From G963674685 sp963674685 (GTDB lineage: Bacteria > Lernaellota > Lernaellaia > JACKCT01): 64,000 bases of DNA. The DNA is taken from the NCBI GenBank assembly GCA_963674685.2, contig CAXXWT010000003.1:620001-684000 (forward strand), written 5' to 3'. The notes beneath the pieces are model-generated. The model was not told the origin of the DNA and did not search any database. It worked only from the letters and a program-made list of their open reading frames with translations. Below, piece by piece: positions 46,007 to 55,173 of this stretch (position 1 is its first letter; every line of letters starts with the position of its first letter). Made by a program: the position numbers and the translations under genes.

Positions 46007-47267
46007 ATGCGCGTGTCGGCCATTTGCCATGGGACAAATATTGCTCAAAACGCTTTTCGGAATTGCTTTGCCCGCGGTCATCGTTGCGGCGGCGATTGCC
46101 CCGCGCACGACCTTGGCGGCGGATCAATCGTCTATTGCCGTCGGCCTGACCACGCAGATGCTTTACGAGTATTACGAACAGGACATGGGTCCGGATCTGC
46201 ATAAGGAATACAAAGCCGCTTTCAAATGGCGGCGCATCCGGCCCACGCTGCGCGGGACGAGCGCCGACGGCAAACTGGGATTTTATTTTCATCTCAACAT
46301 GGTTCCCGGCGCCCTGGAGCTCATGGACATGAACGTGGAATACACGATTCATCCCCAGGCCCGATTTCGCGTCGGCCAGTTCAAGATTCCCTTCACCAGA
46401 TATCGCATTCAGTCTTTCAAAAACCTTCAATTCGTCGACTGGGCCATCGTCAGCCGCGCCTTCGGAGCCGAGCGGCAGGTGGGAATGATGCTGCACAACG
46501 GATGCGAAAAGCCTCCGAAATGGCAGTACGAATTCGGCGCTTTTAACGGCATCAACTCACGCAAGTCCCACGGCGTCGGGCTGGCGGACATCTCCGGAGA
46601 AGAAGCGCCGAACCGGTCGGACCTCGTGGATCCGGCCCCTTACGATCAGGTGCATCCGGCGCTGGCGGCGCATCTGGCCTACAACCACAACGACATCGTG
46701 ACCGCGTACGACACGGATTTCGCCAAGACGGGATTTCGTTTTTCCCTCGGCGTGAGCGGATACTGGGATTCGAATCCGGCGGCGTACCGGGATTTTAGCG
46801 CCCGCGTAGCGCCGGAACTGCTCATGAAGTTTTACGGCTTCGCCGTCATGGGAACGGGGTACGCGGGATTCAATGAAGAAGACGGTGAAATGGATCAGAA
46901 TACGCTCGCGCTCACCGGCGCCGTGGGGCAGGCCGGCTACCTGATCGGGCAGTGGGTGGAATTGTCCGCGCGCTATGCCTTCGTCGAAGCGACCGACGAT
47001 TATTGGGATGACGCCCGCGAGCGCGCCTCGGAGATTATCGAAGCGGCCGTCGACGTCGAAGCGCAGGCCGAACTTGAGAGTCAATACGGCGGCGACCGCG
47101 TGAAGAAAAGCCGGGAAACCACGGCGGGAATAAACATCTACATCATGCAAAGAACGCTGAAACTGCAAAACGATATTTCCTGGATCGAAACCACCGTACC
47201 CGAAGACGATGCCGAACAGACGTACACGGATCTTCGTTTACGCACGCAGTTGCAACTGGCGTTTTGA
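45984..47267 (+). CDS. OprP/OprO-like outer-membrane porin
   Basis: A TTG at 45984 with an AAGGAG site seven bases upstream is the likely start; a later ATG at 46029 is possible. The 427-residue product has a signal peptide ending TTLA/ADQ and a beta-barrel pattern rich in alternating aromatic residues. RFRVGQFKIPFTRYR, preceded by barrel strands and followed by VDWAIVSRAFG, resembles phosphate-selective porin O/P, and the last residue is Phe as in porins. Substrate specificity cannot be assigned. It overlaps the receiver-like gene and follows a kinase/regulator pair. Confidence 0.75.
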   Translation: MKKISSSKCACRPFAMGQILLKTLFGIALPAVIVAAAIAPRTTLAADQSSIAVGLTTQMLYEYYEQDMGPDLHKEYKAAFKWRRIRPTLRGTSADGKLGFYFHLNMVPGALELMDMNVEYTIHPQARFRVGQFKIPFTRYRIQSFKNLQFVDWAIVSRAFGAERQVGMMLHNGCEKPPKWQYEFGAFNGINSRKSHGVGLADISGEEAPNRSDLVDPAPYDQVHPALAAHLAYNHNDIVTAYDTDFAKTGFRFSLGVSGYWDSNPAAYRDFSARVAPELLMKFYGFAVMGTGYAGFNEEDGEMDQNTLALTGAVGQAGYLIGQWVELSARYAFVEATDDYWDDARERASEIIEAAVDVEAQAELESQYGGDRVKKSRETTAGINIYIMQRTLKLQNDISWIETTVPEDDAEQTYTDLRLRTQLQLAF

Positions 47268-47770
47268 ATGTCTGGCCATCACCATTAACCGCGGCCTATA
47301 AAAGTGGTTATGCGCCACGCACGCTTGCAGGGCTGAATTCTACCCGCTTACTCATTCGCCTTCGCCGGCGCTCAGGCGAATCTGCCGTGCGCGGCTCGGA
47401 AGGAAACCGCACGCGTTTGCAGGGCAGAAACGATGTACACTCGCCCGCTCGCACGGGCTCGAATGAGTACTCAGTATTATCATTATACCGGCGCTGACCC
47501 TTCGACTTCGCTCAGGGCAGGCGCACCGGCCTATTGACTGTCGCCTCTTGCGAGGCTCTTTCCCCTTTCCCCTTGCCCCTTTCCCATATATGTTTCAAAT
47601 CCATCCTGCGACAAATCGCCCCACCGTGATGGACAATAAATAGACAGCAATTATAAGCACTTGAGGCTTGTCCGCGGGCCTTCCGCCGGGCGCAAGTGCG
47701 ACATATTGTCCCACGTGTTGAAATGCCTCCTAATGCAGAATCGCCGCAACAACCTAAAAACTATGAGTTT
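47268..47770. other. intergenic region with minor repeats
   Basis: No gene is supported. Two imperfect direct repeats share CGCACGC, a gap and TTGCAGGGC (about 47317 and 47410). CCCTTCGACTTCGCTCAGGG at 47498-47517 is of the kind scattered through many genomes. The sequence before 47641 is C/T-rich. Confidence 0.5.
47700..47710. promoter_or_regulatory. possible activator site GACA-N3-TGTC
   Basis: GACATATTGTC is a short inverted repeat about 70 bases upstream of the sigma-54 promoter at 47778. A longer palindrome with the same TGTC/GACA halves lies upstream of the hydrogenase promoter. Confidence 0.35.
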
Positions 47771-47777
47771 TTTTAAA

Positions 47778-47793
47778 TGGCATCGATTGTGCT
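47778..47793 (+). promoter_or_regulatory. sigma-54 promoter of the kinase/transporter operon
   Basis: TGGCATC, GATT, GTGCT gives GG and GC exactly 12 bases apart and a good overall match. Transcription would begin near 47804, which excludes the GTG at 47800 as the start of the kinase and favours the TTG at 47839. Confidence 0.6.
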
Positions 47794-47838
47794 TTTTGCG
47801 TGGCTTTGGCGGGGCGGACTCTCATTGGAGCGTATGAA

Positions 47839-49560
47839 TTGACAACACCGGAAAAAAAATCAGGACATCGGCCGAGTGACGGCGGAAAATCTTTTCTTAT
47901 GCTCCTGAAAAAAAGATTTGTCGGCCTGCTCATTGCGAGTTCCTTGTGCCCCATGCTCGTCATCAGCATCGGGGCGTGGGCCGTTTTCGGAAAAATCCTG
48001 CGGGATAAAACGACGGAGCATTTAACGACCGTCGTGACGGATCATTCGGCCGCGGTCGAGCTTTTCCTCGCCGAACGCATCAACGCTCTTTCCCTCATCG
48101 CCAATACGTACAGCAAAAACGAGATCAGCGATCCGGGCAATCTTCAGATCGTCTTCGACAATCTGAACAAAGTCTATCCGATGACGTTCATCGACCTGGG
48201 GATCATCGACGATCAGGGCAACCATCTGGCGTACCGGGGGCCCTACGATCTGATCGGAAAAAACTATCGCGACGCGTTCTGGTTCGACAAAGTCAAAAAC
48301 ACCAGCCGGTACATCAGCAACGTCTTCATCGGTCACCGTAAGGTTCCTCATTTCATCATGGCCGTGCGCAAGGACGAAAGCAATTCATCGTTCTGGATTC
48401 TGCGCACGACGGTGAATCCGGAGATGTTCGGCCAGTTGGTCGCGCTGAAGAACCTGGGCCGAAGCGTGGACAGCTTCATCGTGGACAAGGAAGGAAGGCA
48501 TCAGACTTCGCCGCGCTCGGGCGCCGCGGTGTTTTCCAAAAGCGTGGTGGAAATCGGTCCTGCGCATTCCGGCATCCGGACGAGCATCGTGAAAAATTCT
48601 CACGCGCCCAACGTTGTCCGATTGACCCGCTGGCTCAACGACGGGCAGTGGATGCTCGTCGTGCAGCAGGACCAGAGCGAAGTGGATGCGCCCATCGCCG
48701 CCGCCGCGTTCAAGGGCAGCTGCGTTTTCGCCGTCGGCGCCGCGCTGATTGTTCTCGCGGCGGTGTTTACGACCAACTACCTGGTGCGCCTCATCGAGAA
48801 AACGAACAAGGAAAGAGACGACCTCAACCGGCAACTCATCAGGGCCGGCCGCCTGGCTTCATTGGGAGAACTGGCGACGGGATTGGCCCATGAGATCAAC
48901 AATCCCCTGGGGATCATGCACGCCGAGCAGACCAACATCGCCGATCTGATCGCGGAAAGAGGAGACGACGACGAAAGGTCGAAGGAGATGATGGGCTCGG
49001 TTCAAATGACGAAAAAACAGATCGATCGCTGCAAGGTCATCACGCAGAAAATGCTCCAGTTCGGCCGACGGGACAACTTCGATACGGAAAAGATCAACAT
49101 CGCAAGGCAATTGGGCGAAATCGTCAACCTCATGGCGCAGCACGCGCGCATCAATAATATCGAAATATGTTACGAGGTCGAAGGCAATCTTCCGGCCGTA
49201 TCCATCGACGACACCGAATTTCAACAGATCATCACGAACCTGATCACCAACGCCATCCAGGCGATCGGACACAAAGGCGGCGGCATTCTCATATCCGCCT
49301 GGAGCGAGTCCGGCTTTTTGCACCTGGACGTCGAGGATACGGGGCCCGGAGTGCCCGAGGATCAGCGGGAGCACATTTTCGAACCTTTCTTTACGACCAA
49401 GCCGGTCGGCAAGGGGACGGGACTCGGCCTGTCGGTCTGCTACGGCATCGTTTCAAAATGGAAGGGAAGAATTTTTCTCGACGAGCATCGTCAAGGGCCC
49501 GGCGCCCTTTTTCATATCCAAATGCCCCTGGATTCAGCGGCGCAATCCCATAGAGCTTGA
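47839..49560 (+). CDS. membrane histidine kinase with dCache sensor
   Basis: I choose the TTG at 47839, which has a TTGGAG site and lies after the predicted transcription start; the ATG at 47899 is an alternative. The 573-residue kinase has a helix near the start, a double-Cache extracytoplasmic region (VYPMTFIDLGIIDDQGNHLAYRG in part, KNYRDAFWFD), a second helix, a HisKA box GLAHEINNPLGIM with His351, and an ATPase with NLITNAIQAIG and GKGTGLGLSVCYGI. The pattern is close to DctB-like C4-dicarboxylate or amino-acid sensors. It is followed 12 bases later by a double-receiver gene, its likely partner. Confidence 0.9.
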   Translation: MTTPEKKSGHRPSDGGKSFLMLLKKRFVGLLIASSLCPMLVISIGAWAVFGKILRDKTTEHLTTVVTDHSAAVELFLAERINALSLIANTYSKNEISDPGNLQIVFDNLNKVYPMTFIDLGIIDDQGNHLAYRGPYDLIGKNYRDAFWFDKVKNTSRYISNVFIGHRKVPHFIMAVRKDESNSSFWILRTTVNPEMFGQLVALKNLGRSVDSFIVDKEGRHQTSPRSGAAVFSKSVVEIGPAHSGIRTSIVKNSHAPNVVRLTRWLNDGQWMLVVQQDQSEVDAPIAAAAFKGSCVFAVGAALIVLAAVFTTNYLVRLIEKTNKERDDLNRQLIRAGRLASLGELATGLAHEINNPLGIMHAEQTNIADLIAERGDDDERSKEMMGSVQMTKKQIDRCKVITQKMLQFGRRDNFDTEKINIARQLGEIVNLMAQHARINNIEICYEVEGNLPAVSIDDTEFQQIITNLITNAIQAIGHKGGGILISAWSESGFLHLDVEDTGPGVPEDQREHIFEPFFTTKPVGKGTGLGLSVCYGIVSKWKGRIFLDEHRQGPGALFHIQMPLDSAAQSHRA

Positions 49561-49572
49561 TGAGGAGGAGTC

Positions 49573-50427
49573 ATGTCGGCCAAATCGGCAAAGCCTAAAG
49601 TACTCATGATCGACGATGAAACGGATTTCATCGAGGCGATGACCAAAGCGCTTCAAAAAAGGAATTTTGACGTCGTCGGCAAAGACAATGTCGAAAATGC
49701 CCTGAGGCGCCTGGAAAACGAAGCGACGGATGTCGTGGTTTTGGATGTGAAAATGCCCGGCGTCTCGGGCTATAGTGTTTTTCAAATCATCAAAAGAAAA
49801 CATCCCGATGTTCAGGTGATCTTCCTGACGGGGCACGGCGAAATAAAAAAAGCCTTCGAGATGACAAAAAATGGCGCGTTCGGATACCTGACAAAGCCGT
49901 GCCCCGTCGAGGATCTTGCCCACATGATCACGCGGGCCGTCGAATGCGCCGAGAAAGATCGCCAAAAGGATGCGCCGCAAACCGGTCGGGAATCATCATC
50001 TTCGCTTCGCGTGCTGGTCATCGACGACGAAGAGGATTTTCTCGACGTCGTCAGCCGTGTTCTTTCACGGCGCCAAATGACGGTCATGACGGCGCCCGGA
50101 GGCGTTGAAGGGCTTCAAATCATCCGGGACCGTCCGGTCGATGTCGTGGTTCTGGATATCAAGATGCCCGGGATGCACGGCCTGGATGTTCTGCAACAGA
50201 TCAAGAAGATCAATCCGTTTATCGAAGTGATTCTTCTGACCGGGCACGCCTCCGTGTCGACGGCTGTCGAAGGAATGAAATGCGGCGCCTTCGATTATCT
50301 GAACAAGCCGCAGAACATCGATGATCTGGTCAGCGCGATTATTCGCGCCGGAAAGAAGAAGCGGGAATCCGTCGAATCCGAACGGCAAAAAACCGTCAGC
50401 GACATAATCAGCAAAAATCCCACCTAA
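49573..50427 (+). CDS. tandem double-receiver response regulator
   Basis: After a strong GAGGAGG site, 284 residues encode two complete receiver domains, with phosphoacceptor Asp58 (VVVLDVKMPG) and Asp195 (VVVLDIKMPG) and conserved Thr and Lys in each (LTGHG/LTKP; LTGHAS/LNKP). No DNA-binding or enzymatic domain follows, only a short basic tail. The two domains are similar to each other, so they arose by duplication. It probably shuttles or splits phosphate from the kinase just upstream, or acts through protein contacts. Confidence 0.88.
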   Translation: MSAKSAKPKVLMIDDETDFIEAMTKALQKRNFDVVGKDNVENALRRLENEATDVVVLDVKMPGVSGYSVFQIIKRKHPDVQVIFLTGHGEIKKAFEMTKNGAFGYLTKPCPVEDLAHMITRAVECAEKDRQKDAPQTGRESSSSLRVLVIDDEEDFLDVVSRVLSRRQMTVMTAPGGVEGLQIIRDRPVDVVVLDIKMPGMHGLDVLQQIKKINPFIEVILLTGHASVSTAVEGMKCGAFDYLNKPQNIDDLVSAIIRAGKKKRESVESERQKTVSDIISKNPT

Positions 50428-50485
50428 ATTTGGCTTTATGAATGTGGCCCAAATGTCATCCGATGCGAACTTGAGGAGAAAATTA

Positions 50486-52330
50486 ATGAGCGCCAAGACA
50501 GCGAAAAAAACAGGTTACGACAAGTATATAAACTACAAAACATTTTCCATCGCCGTCGCCGCCTTCGTTTTGATTCTCGTAATTCCCATGCCCAAAAGCA
50601 TGCTGGACGTCGGCGTGGAATTTTCCGTCGGGCAAAAATATGTGCTCAACTATTACACACAGCGCCTTTTCGAAAAAGTATACGAGGATGCGTCCCAGGC
50701 CGAGGCTTATACGGCCAAGGTGCTTGAGGCGGGCATGATGCAAGGCGCCCTTACGAAAAAAGGGGCGCTGAAACGCGACGAGAAATGGATTAAAAACCAG
50801 GAAATCGAATTCAATAAAAAGCATCATGCATTTTATCTGAATGTCGTGGAAAACAAACCGGACGACGCCTTCGTTCAAATGATGACGCAGGCCCGGGATC
50901 TGCGTGGGGTGGAACTCACCTACGACAATTTGTCGGAAAGCGAAAAAGCCAAGGCCGACAAAGCGGCCGGGCACATCCGCATATGCTTCGCCATGATGCT
51001 GTTCGTGGTCATTTGTTTTCTGACCGAGGCCATGCCCCTTCCCGGCGTCGCCTTCTGCATCGGATTGATCCTGGTGTTTTCCGGCATCGTGTCGCGGTCG
51101 AATGTGGCCGCGTACTTTTGGGACGACGCCTGCTGGTTCATCATGGGCAGCCTGATGTTCGCGGCCGCCTTCGTAAAAACCGGCGTGGATAAAAGGATAT
51201 GCCTGGCCATATTCAGTTTTATGGCCAAGGCGAAAATCAAGTGGATCACCGCCATCCTGATTCTGGTGATCTCGCCGGCGGCGGCGTTCATTTCCGATCA
51301 CGCCCTGGCGGCCATGTTTCTGCCCATCGCCATGATCCTTTACACCAACAGCCTGAATCCGAAAGTTCCGGCGGACACGGAACTGGCGAAGATGCTGGTG
51401 ATCACCGTCGCCATGGCCTGCAACGTGGGCGGATTCGGCTCCCCGTCCGGCGGCGCGCGGAACGTCATTCTGATGACCTACATGGAGGACATGTTCGGCA
51501 TCAGCATCGGCTACGGCGAATGGATTATTTACGCCTTTCCCTTCGTTATCGTAATGATGATTTTCCTCTGGTTGATGATCAACTGGCGCTTCAAGCCGAA
51601 AATCAGGGACGTGGGTCCCGCCCTGGAAACCCTGCGCAAGGATCTGGCGGACAAGGGTGGATGGAATCGCAAGCAGATCATCGCCGTAGTGATATTCCTG
51701 GTCATGCTTCTAGGCTGGATCACGGAGAAAAACCTCATCCTCAAGTTCACCGGGATTCGCCTGGGCATCGGCGTCATCGCCATCGCCGGCGCGGTGGCCT
51801 ACCTGATCGCCGGCGTGGTCAACTGGCGGGATTACCAGGAAAAGGTGGACTGGGGCGTGGTCTGGCTTTACGCCGGCGCCATCATCTTCGGCAAGATGCT
51901 GGCGAGCACGGGAACCGCGTACTGGATGGCGAGGTCCATCGTTGAAATCGTGGCGCCTCTGGGTCTGAACACGGGAATCGCGCTGGTGGGACTGGGATCG
52001 ACGGTTACGGCTTTCATGACGAACCTGATGGCCGACGGCCCCGCCGCGGCGTGCGTGGGCCCCATTACGCTCAACATGGCCGCGGTGGCCAATCCGGGAA
52101 CGGCTTGGATTCCCTTCATGGGTTTCGCCACCGCGTGCTCCTCGTCTCTGGCGTACCTTCTGGTCATCGGAACTCCGCCCAACGCCATCGTTTACGCCAG
52201 CGGATATCTTCAGCCCAAGGATTTTCTGCGCGTGGGAATTCCCTGCTTCATCTTCGGACTGATTCTGTTGATCTTCATGTCCTCGGTATACTGGACCATA
52301 CTCGGATTCAAGGGTATGCCCATGCCGTAA
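50486..52330 (+). CDS. SLC13/DASS-family anion:Na+ symporter
   Basis: I start at the ATG at 50486, preceded by GAGGAG. The 614-residue protein has a cytoplasmic start, one helix, an extended hydrophilic region of about 120 residues, then ten or more helices. It has SLC13 features: FLTEAMPLPG, a DDACWFIMGSLMFA segment, SPSGGARN near GG.GSP as the first sodium/substrate loop, and VIGTPPNAIVYASGYL as the second. Such carriers take up dicarboxylates, sulfate or related anions with sodium. The added N-terminal region is larger than usual. It lies in one operon with kinase and receivers, so it may be a co-sensor or the regulated uptake system. Confidence 0.88.
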   Translation: MSAKTAKKTGYDKYINYKTFSIAVAAFVLILVIPMPKSMLDVGVEFSVGQKYVLNYYTQRLFEKVYEDASQAEAYTAKVLEAGMMQGALTKKGALKRDEKWIKNQEIEFNKKHHAFYLNVVENKPDDAFVQMMTQARDLRGVELTYDNLSESEKAKADKAAGHIRICFAMMLFVVICFLTEAMPLPGVAFCIGLILVFSGIVSRSNVAAYFWDDACWFIMGSLMFAAAFVKTGVDKRICLAIFSFMAKAKIKWITAILILVISPAAAFISDHALAAMFLPIAMILYTNSLNPKVPADTELAKMLVITVAMACNVGGFGSPSGGARNVILMTYMEDMFGISIGYGEWIIYAFPFVIVMMIFLWLMINWRFKPKIRDVGPALETLRKDLADKGGWNRKQIIAVVIFLVMLLGWITEKNLILKFTGIRLGIGVIAIAGAVAYLIAGVVNWRDYQEKVDWGVVWLYAGAIIFGKMLASTGTAYWMARSIVEIVAPLGLNTGIALVGLGSTVTAFMTNLMADGPAAACVGPITLNMAAVANPGTAWIPFMGFATACSSSLAYLLVIGTPPNAIVYASGYLQPKDFLRVGIPCFIFGLILLIFMSSVYWTILGFKGMPMP

Positions 52331-52383
52331 GAAAATCGGTGGATTCGAATGAACAGGCGCGACCAGCATCAAAGGATCAAACA

Positions 52384-53260
52384 ATGCCCCCAATAAATAT
52401 TCTGATCGTCGACGACGAAAAGCAATTCAGGAATTCCACGGCCAGGGTGCTCGAGCGGCGCGGCTTTACGGTGGATACCGCCGAAAGCGGAGAAACGGCC
52501 CTGGGATCGATAACGCAGCACAAACCGGATATCGTTCTTCTGGATTTGAAAATGGAAGGAATGGACGGGATTTCCACTCTGGAGCAAATCAGGAAATCCT
52601 GCGGCGATCTTCCCGTGATCATCCTGACGGGACACGGCGCGTACAATGACGCGCTGGCCAGCATCCACCTGGAAGTCACAGACTTTCTGCAAAAACCCGT
52701 CGATGTGGAAAAGCTCTCGGCGAAGATACACAGCGTCCCTGGCCAGAAAAAGCAAAGTCCATCTGCGGGAAAAGACGGTGGGCGAACTCATGGTGCCCAT
52801 CGAATCCTACGAGAAGATCTACGACGACCAGAGGGTTTATGATCTTCTCGGTTCGCTGAGTCAAACCATGTCCAATCCCGTCGTTGGCAAAGTGACGGAA
52901 GTCGGGCACAGGTCGATCGTCATCATGGACAGGCGGGAAAGACTCAAAGGCGTTTTCCGGATTCTGGATGTGTTGAGGATGGCCCTTCCCGAGGCTTTGA
53001 TCGATTCGCCGTACAGCACATATTTTACCGGGATGTTTCTCGCGCAATGCAAGGTGCTGGGGGATCGGCCCATCGGAGACTTCCTCGACGAAGACGATAT
53101 TATCTTCATCAGCGAACGAACCCCGCTGATGGCAGCCATGGTCAAGATGATCCGCCACTGCCTTATCAATCTTCCCGTTCTTCGGGACGGCAATGTCGTC
53201 GGGATATTGCGTGACAAGGATCTGTTTTTCGAAATCACGCGCAATGTCTTAGGGGAATGA
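52384..53260 (+). CDS. receiver-CBS protein with a frameshift
   Basis: Residues 1-118 are a receiver (NILIVDDEKQF, DIVLLDLKMEGMDG, ILTGHG, LQKPVD). The frame breaks in GTCCCTGG near 52738; removing one C joins it to a second frame with SVLARKSKVHL, then GELMVPI..., two CBS motifs (one ending VFRILDVLRMA, one ending VVGILRDKDLFFEI). The joined protein would be 291 residues. The C run may be a sequencing error, or the protein is cut short after the receiver. CBS pairs bind adenine nucleotides, so this would couple a phosphorelay to energy state. An AAAGGA site precedes the ATG. Confidence 0.7.
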
Positions 53261-53364
53261 TGCGGGCAGGATTCATACCGCTGTCATCGACAATTAGCTT
53301 AATAATATCTGCTTATGATACGACAAGATGCGACAGTGCATTTGCGTAAGAAAGGAGAGAGGCA

Positions 53365-54729
53365 ATGGCGAAAAAAGCAGCCGAAAACTCTATGATAAAA
53401 GCTAAAACCAAAGTAACGGCCAAGCAGAAAAAGGCGAAAACTGCCGCGCAAATGGAAGTGGAAATAAATCGCATTTTAACAAAAGCACGAAAATATCAGG
53501 GCGCCAAGCAAAAAAGAGTCGGCATACTGTTTTCTGGCGGACCGGCGCCGGGCGGAAACGCCGTCATCTCCTCGGCGGCCCTGGCGTTCCTGAATGACGG
53601 CTGGGAAGTGATCGGCATATACAAGGGCTATGAGAATCTTCAGGTATTCGACCGCGACAATCCTCGTAAATTTCAGGAAGGTGTGCATTTCAAGCGACTG
53701 GGCTATGAGGACGTAACCAAGATCCGGCAATTGGGCGGCGTAATTATTAAAACCTCACGGGCCAATCCCAGCAAAACCGGTGGCGCGGAAATCTGCAAAC
53801 CACAGGACCTGATCAATCCCAGGCTTTCCCGCAAACTATACAATGTGTTGGATGCGCTGGAGTTTATGGGCATTCGTGCGCTGATTTCCATCGGCGGTGA
53901 CGACACCTTGAAAACAGCTTTCTATTTGCACTTGTTGGGCCTGCCGGTGGTGCATGTGCCAAAGACGATCGACAACGATTACTATGGCATACCCTGGACC
54001 TTCGGTTATTTCACCGCCATCGAGCACGCCAGGCAGGCCATTAAGGTGTTCAATACAGAGGCGATGACCACCGAAGCCTGGTGGATTCTGGAGCTGATGG
54101 GCCGCAAAACCGGCTGGTACACACTGGGCGCCGGTATTTCCGGCGAAGCGGTGCGGATGATCGGCCCTGAGGAAATGGGCGATCAGGTCGACATGAACGA
54201 ATTGGCCGGGGAAGTGTTGGATTTGATTGTCATGCGCGAGAAATACGGCAAACGATATGGTGTTGTGCTGATCTCGGAAGGAATAGTGGACCGACTGCCC
54301 CAGGAACAAATACCAAAGGAAGTCGACGAGCACGGCAACATCAAGTTTTCCGAAGCGTTGTTGGGTTACAAATTGGCGAAAATGGTCGGGGATATGTACC
54401 AGAAAAAAACCGGTCGCAAACTCCGCGTGAAAGCCGAAACCGTCGGCTATACCACACGTTGCGTCGAACCTTCCGCATTCGATATTTTGCTCGGAAGTCA
54501 ACTCGGCGCCGGCGCTTTCCGGTTCATCAGCGAAAGCAAGTACGGCAGCATGGTCAGCGTCGGCGATAACCTGGAAATCAAGCAGGTGCCGTTCAAGGAG
54601 ATCATCGATATCTCCAAGTTCCGGACGAAACTAAGGTATGTGCCGATCGACGGCGACTTCTTCAAACTGGCCAAATCGCTGGAATTCCGTCGTCAGCATC
54701 TCACGAATTCTGAGGATGTGTTGTTTTAA
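53365..54729 (+). CDS. pfp: phosphofructokinase, PPi-dependent type
   Basis: The 454-residue product has a Lys/Ala-rich N-terminal extension, then the PFK fold: GILFSGGPAPGGNAV (phosphate loop), GGDDT at residues 177-181 and PKTIDND at 199-205. In the PFK family Asp in the GGDD position and Lys in PKTIDND mark pyrophosphate as phosphoryl donor rather than ATP. The enzyme makes fructose 1,6-bisphosphate from fructose 6-phosphate and PPi, reversibly, in the cytoplasm. GGAGAG precedes the ATG. It lies between a sensory operon and the hydrogenase operon with no clear partner. Confidence 0.9.
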   Translation: MAKKAAENSMIKAKTKVTAKQKKAKTAAQMEVEINRILTKARKYQGAKQKRVGILFSGGPAPGGNAVISSAALAFLNDGWEVIGIYKGYENLQVFDRDNPRKFQEGVHFKRLGYEDVTKIRQLGGVIIKTSRANPSKTGGAEICKPQDLINPRLSRKLYNVLDALEFMGIRALISIGGDDTLKTAFYLHLLGLPVVHVPKTIDNDYYGIPWTFGYFTAIEHARQAIKVFNTEAMTTEAWWILELMGRKTGWYTLGAGISGEAVRMIGPEEMGDQVDMNELAGEVLDLIVMREKYGKRYGVVLISEGIVDRLPQEQIPKEVDEHGNIKFSEALLGYKLAKMVGDMYQKKTGRKLRVKAETVGYTTRCVEPSAFDILLGSQLGAGAFRFISESKYGSMVSVGDNLEIKQVPFKEIIDISKFRTKLRYVPIDGDFFKLAKSLEFRRQHLTNSEDVLF

Positions 54730-54809
54730 AAGGAATTTTTCAAAATTCATACATTGCAGCCATTGCAAGATTATTCGAATTTTATGCAATGCCGGTTTAT
54801 CGAGATAAA

Positions 54810-54828
54810 ATGTCACAACCTGAGACAT
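54810..54828. promoter_or_regulatory. candidate upstream activator site of the hydrogenase operon
   Basis: ATGTCACAACCTGAGACAT has near-palindromic halves ATGTC(A/T)CA. A shorter GTCA-CTA-TGAC repeat lies at 54929-54939. The first is about 145 bases upstream of the sigma-54 promoter, a usual distance. The remainder of the 54730-55173 gap shows nothing else clear. Confidence 0.45.
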
Positions 54829-54970
54829 GAATCATTTTATTAAGCTTTTTCAATGAATTTTCTGACAACTTCGAGTTTACGGCATCAATTGTGGGGCATA
54901 ATGAATCACTCGGACAAAAAACCGATATGTCACTATGACCCAAACCCTTGAATTATAAGGGAATATTTAT

Positions 54971-54986
54971 TGGCACGATGTATGCG
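54971..54986 (+). promoter_or_regulatory. sigma-54 promoter of the hydrogenase operon
   Basis: TGGCACG is a perfect -24 element; after four bases ATGCG follows, so GG and GC are 12 bases apart as required. It is about 190 bases upstream of the first hydrogenase gene. This is the strongest sigma-54 promoter seen in the window. Confidence 0.75.
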
Positions 54987-55173
54987 AATGTCAAAACCGC
55001 CCACTGAAGATTCCCTTTCGATCTTGAGGTGGTTATGCATTTTCAAGTTTTGTTAGAAAAATACTTCAAGCGTCCTTCCAATACATTTCCGCACGTAAAA
55101 AAAAGTTTAAGGCGAACCTCTCGAATGATTCCGGACGGTCCGAGTAACGCCCATCTCCACAAGGAGTCAGGTC

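Noticed and set aside
47264..47497. 77-codon frame after the porin
   Set aside because: Covers repeat-rich intergenic DNA; no ribosome site or protein features.
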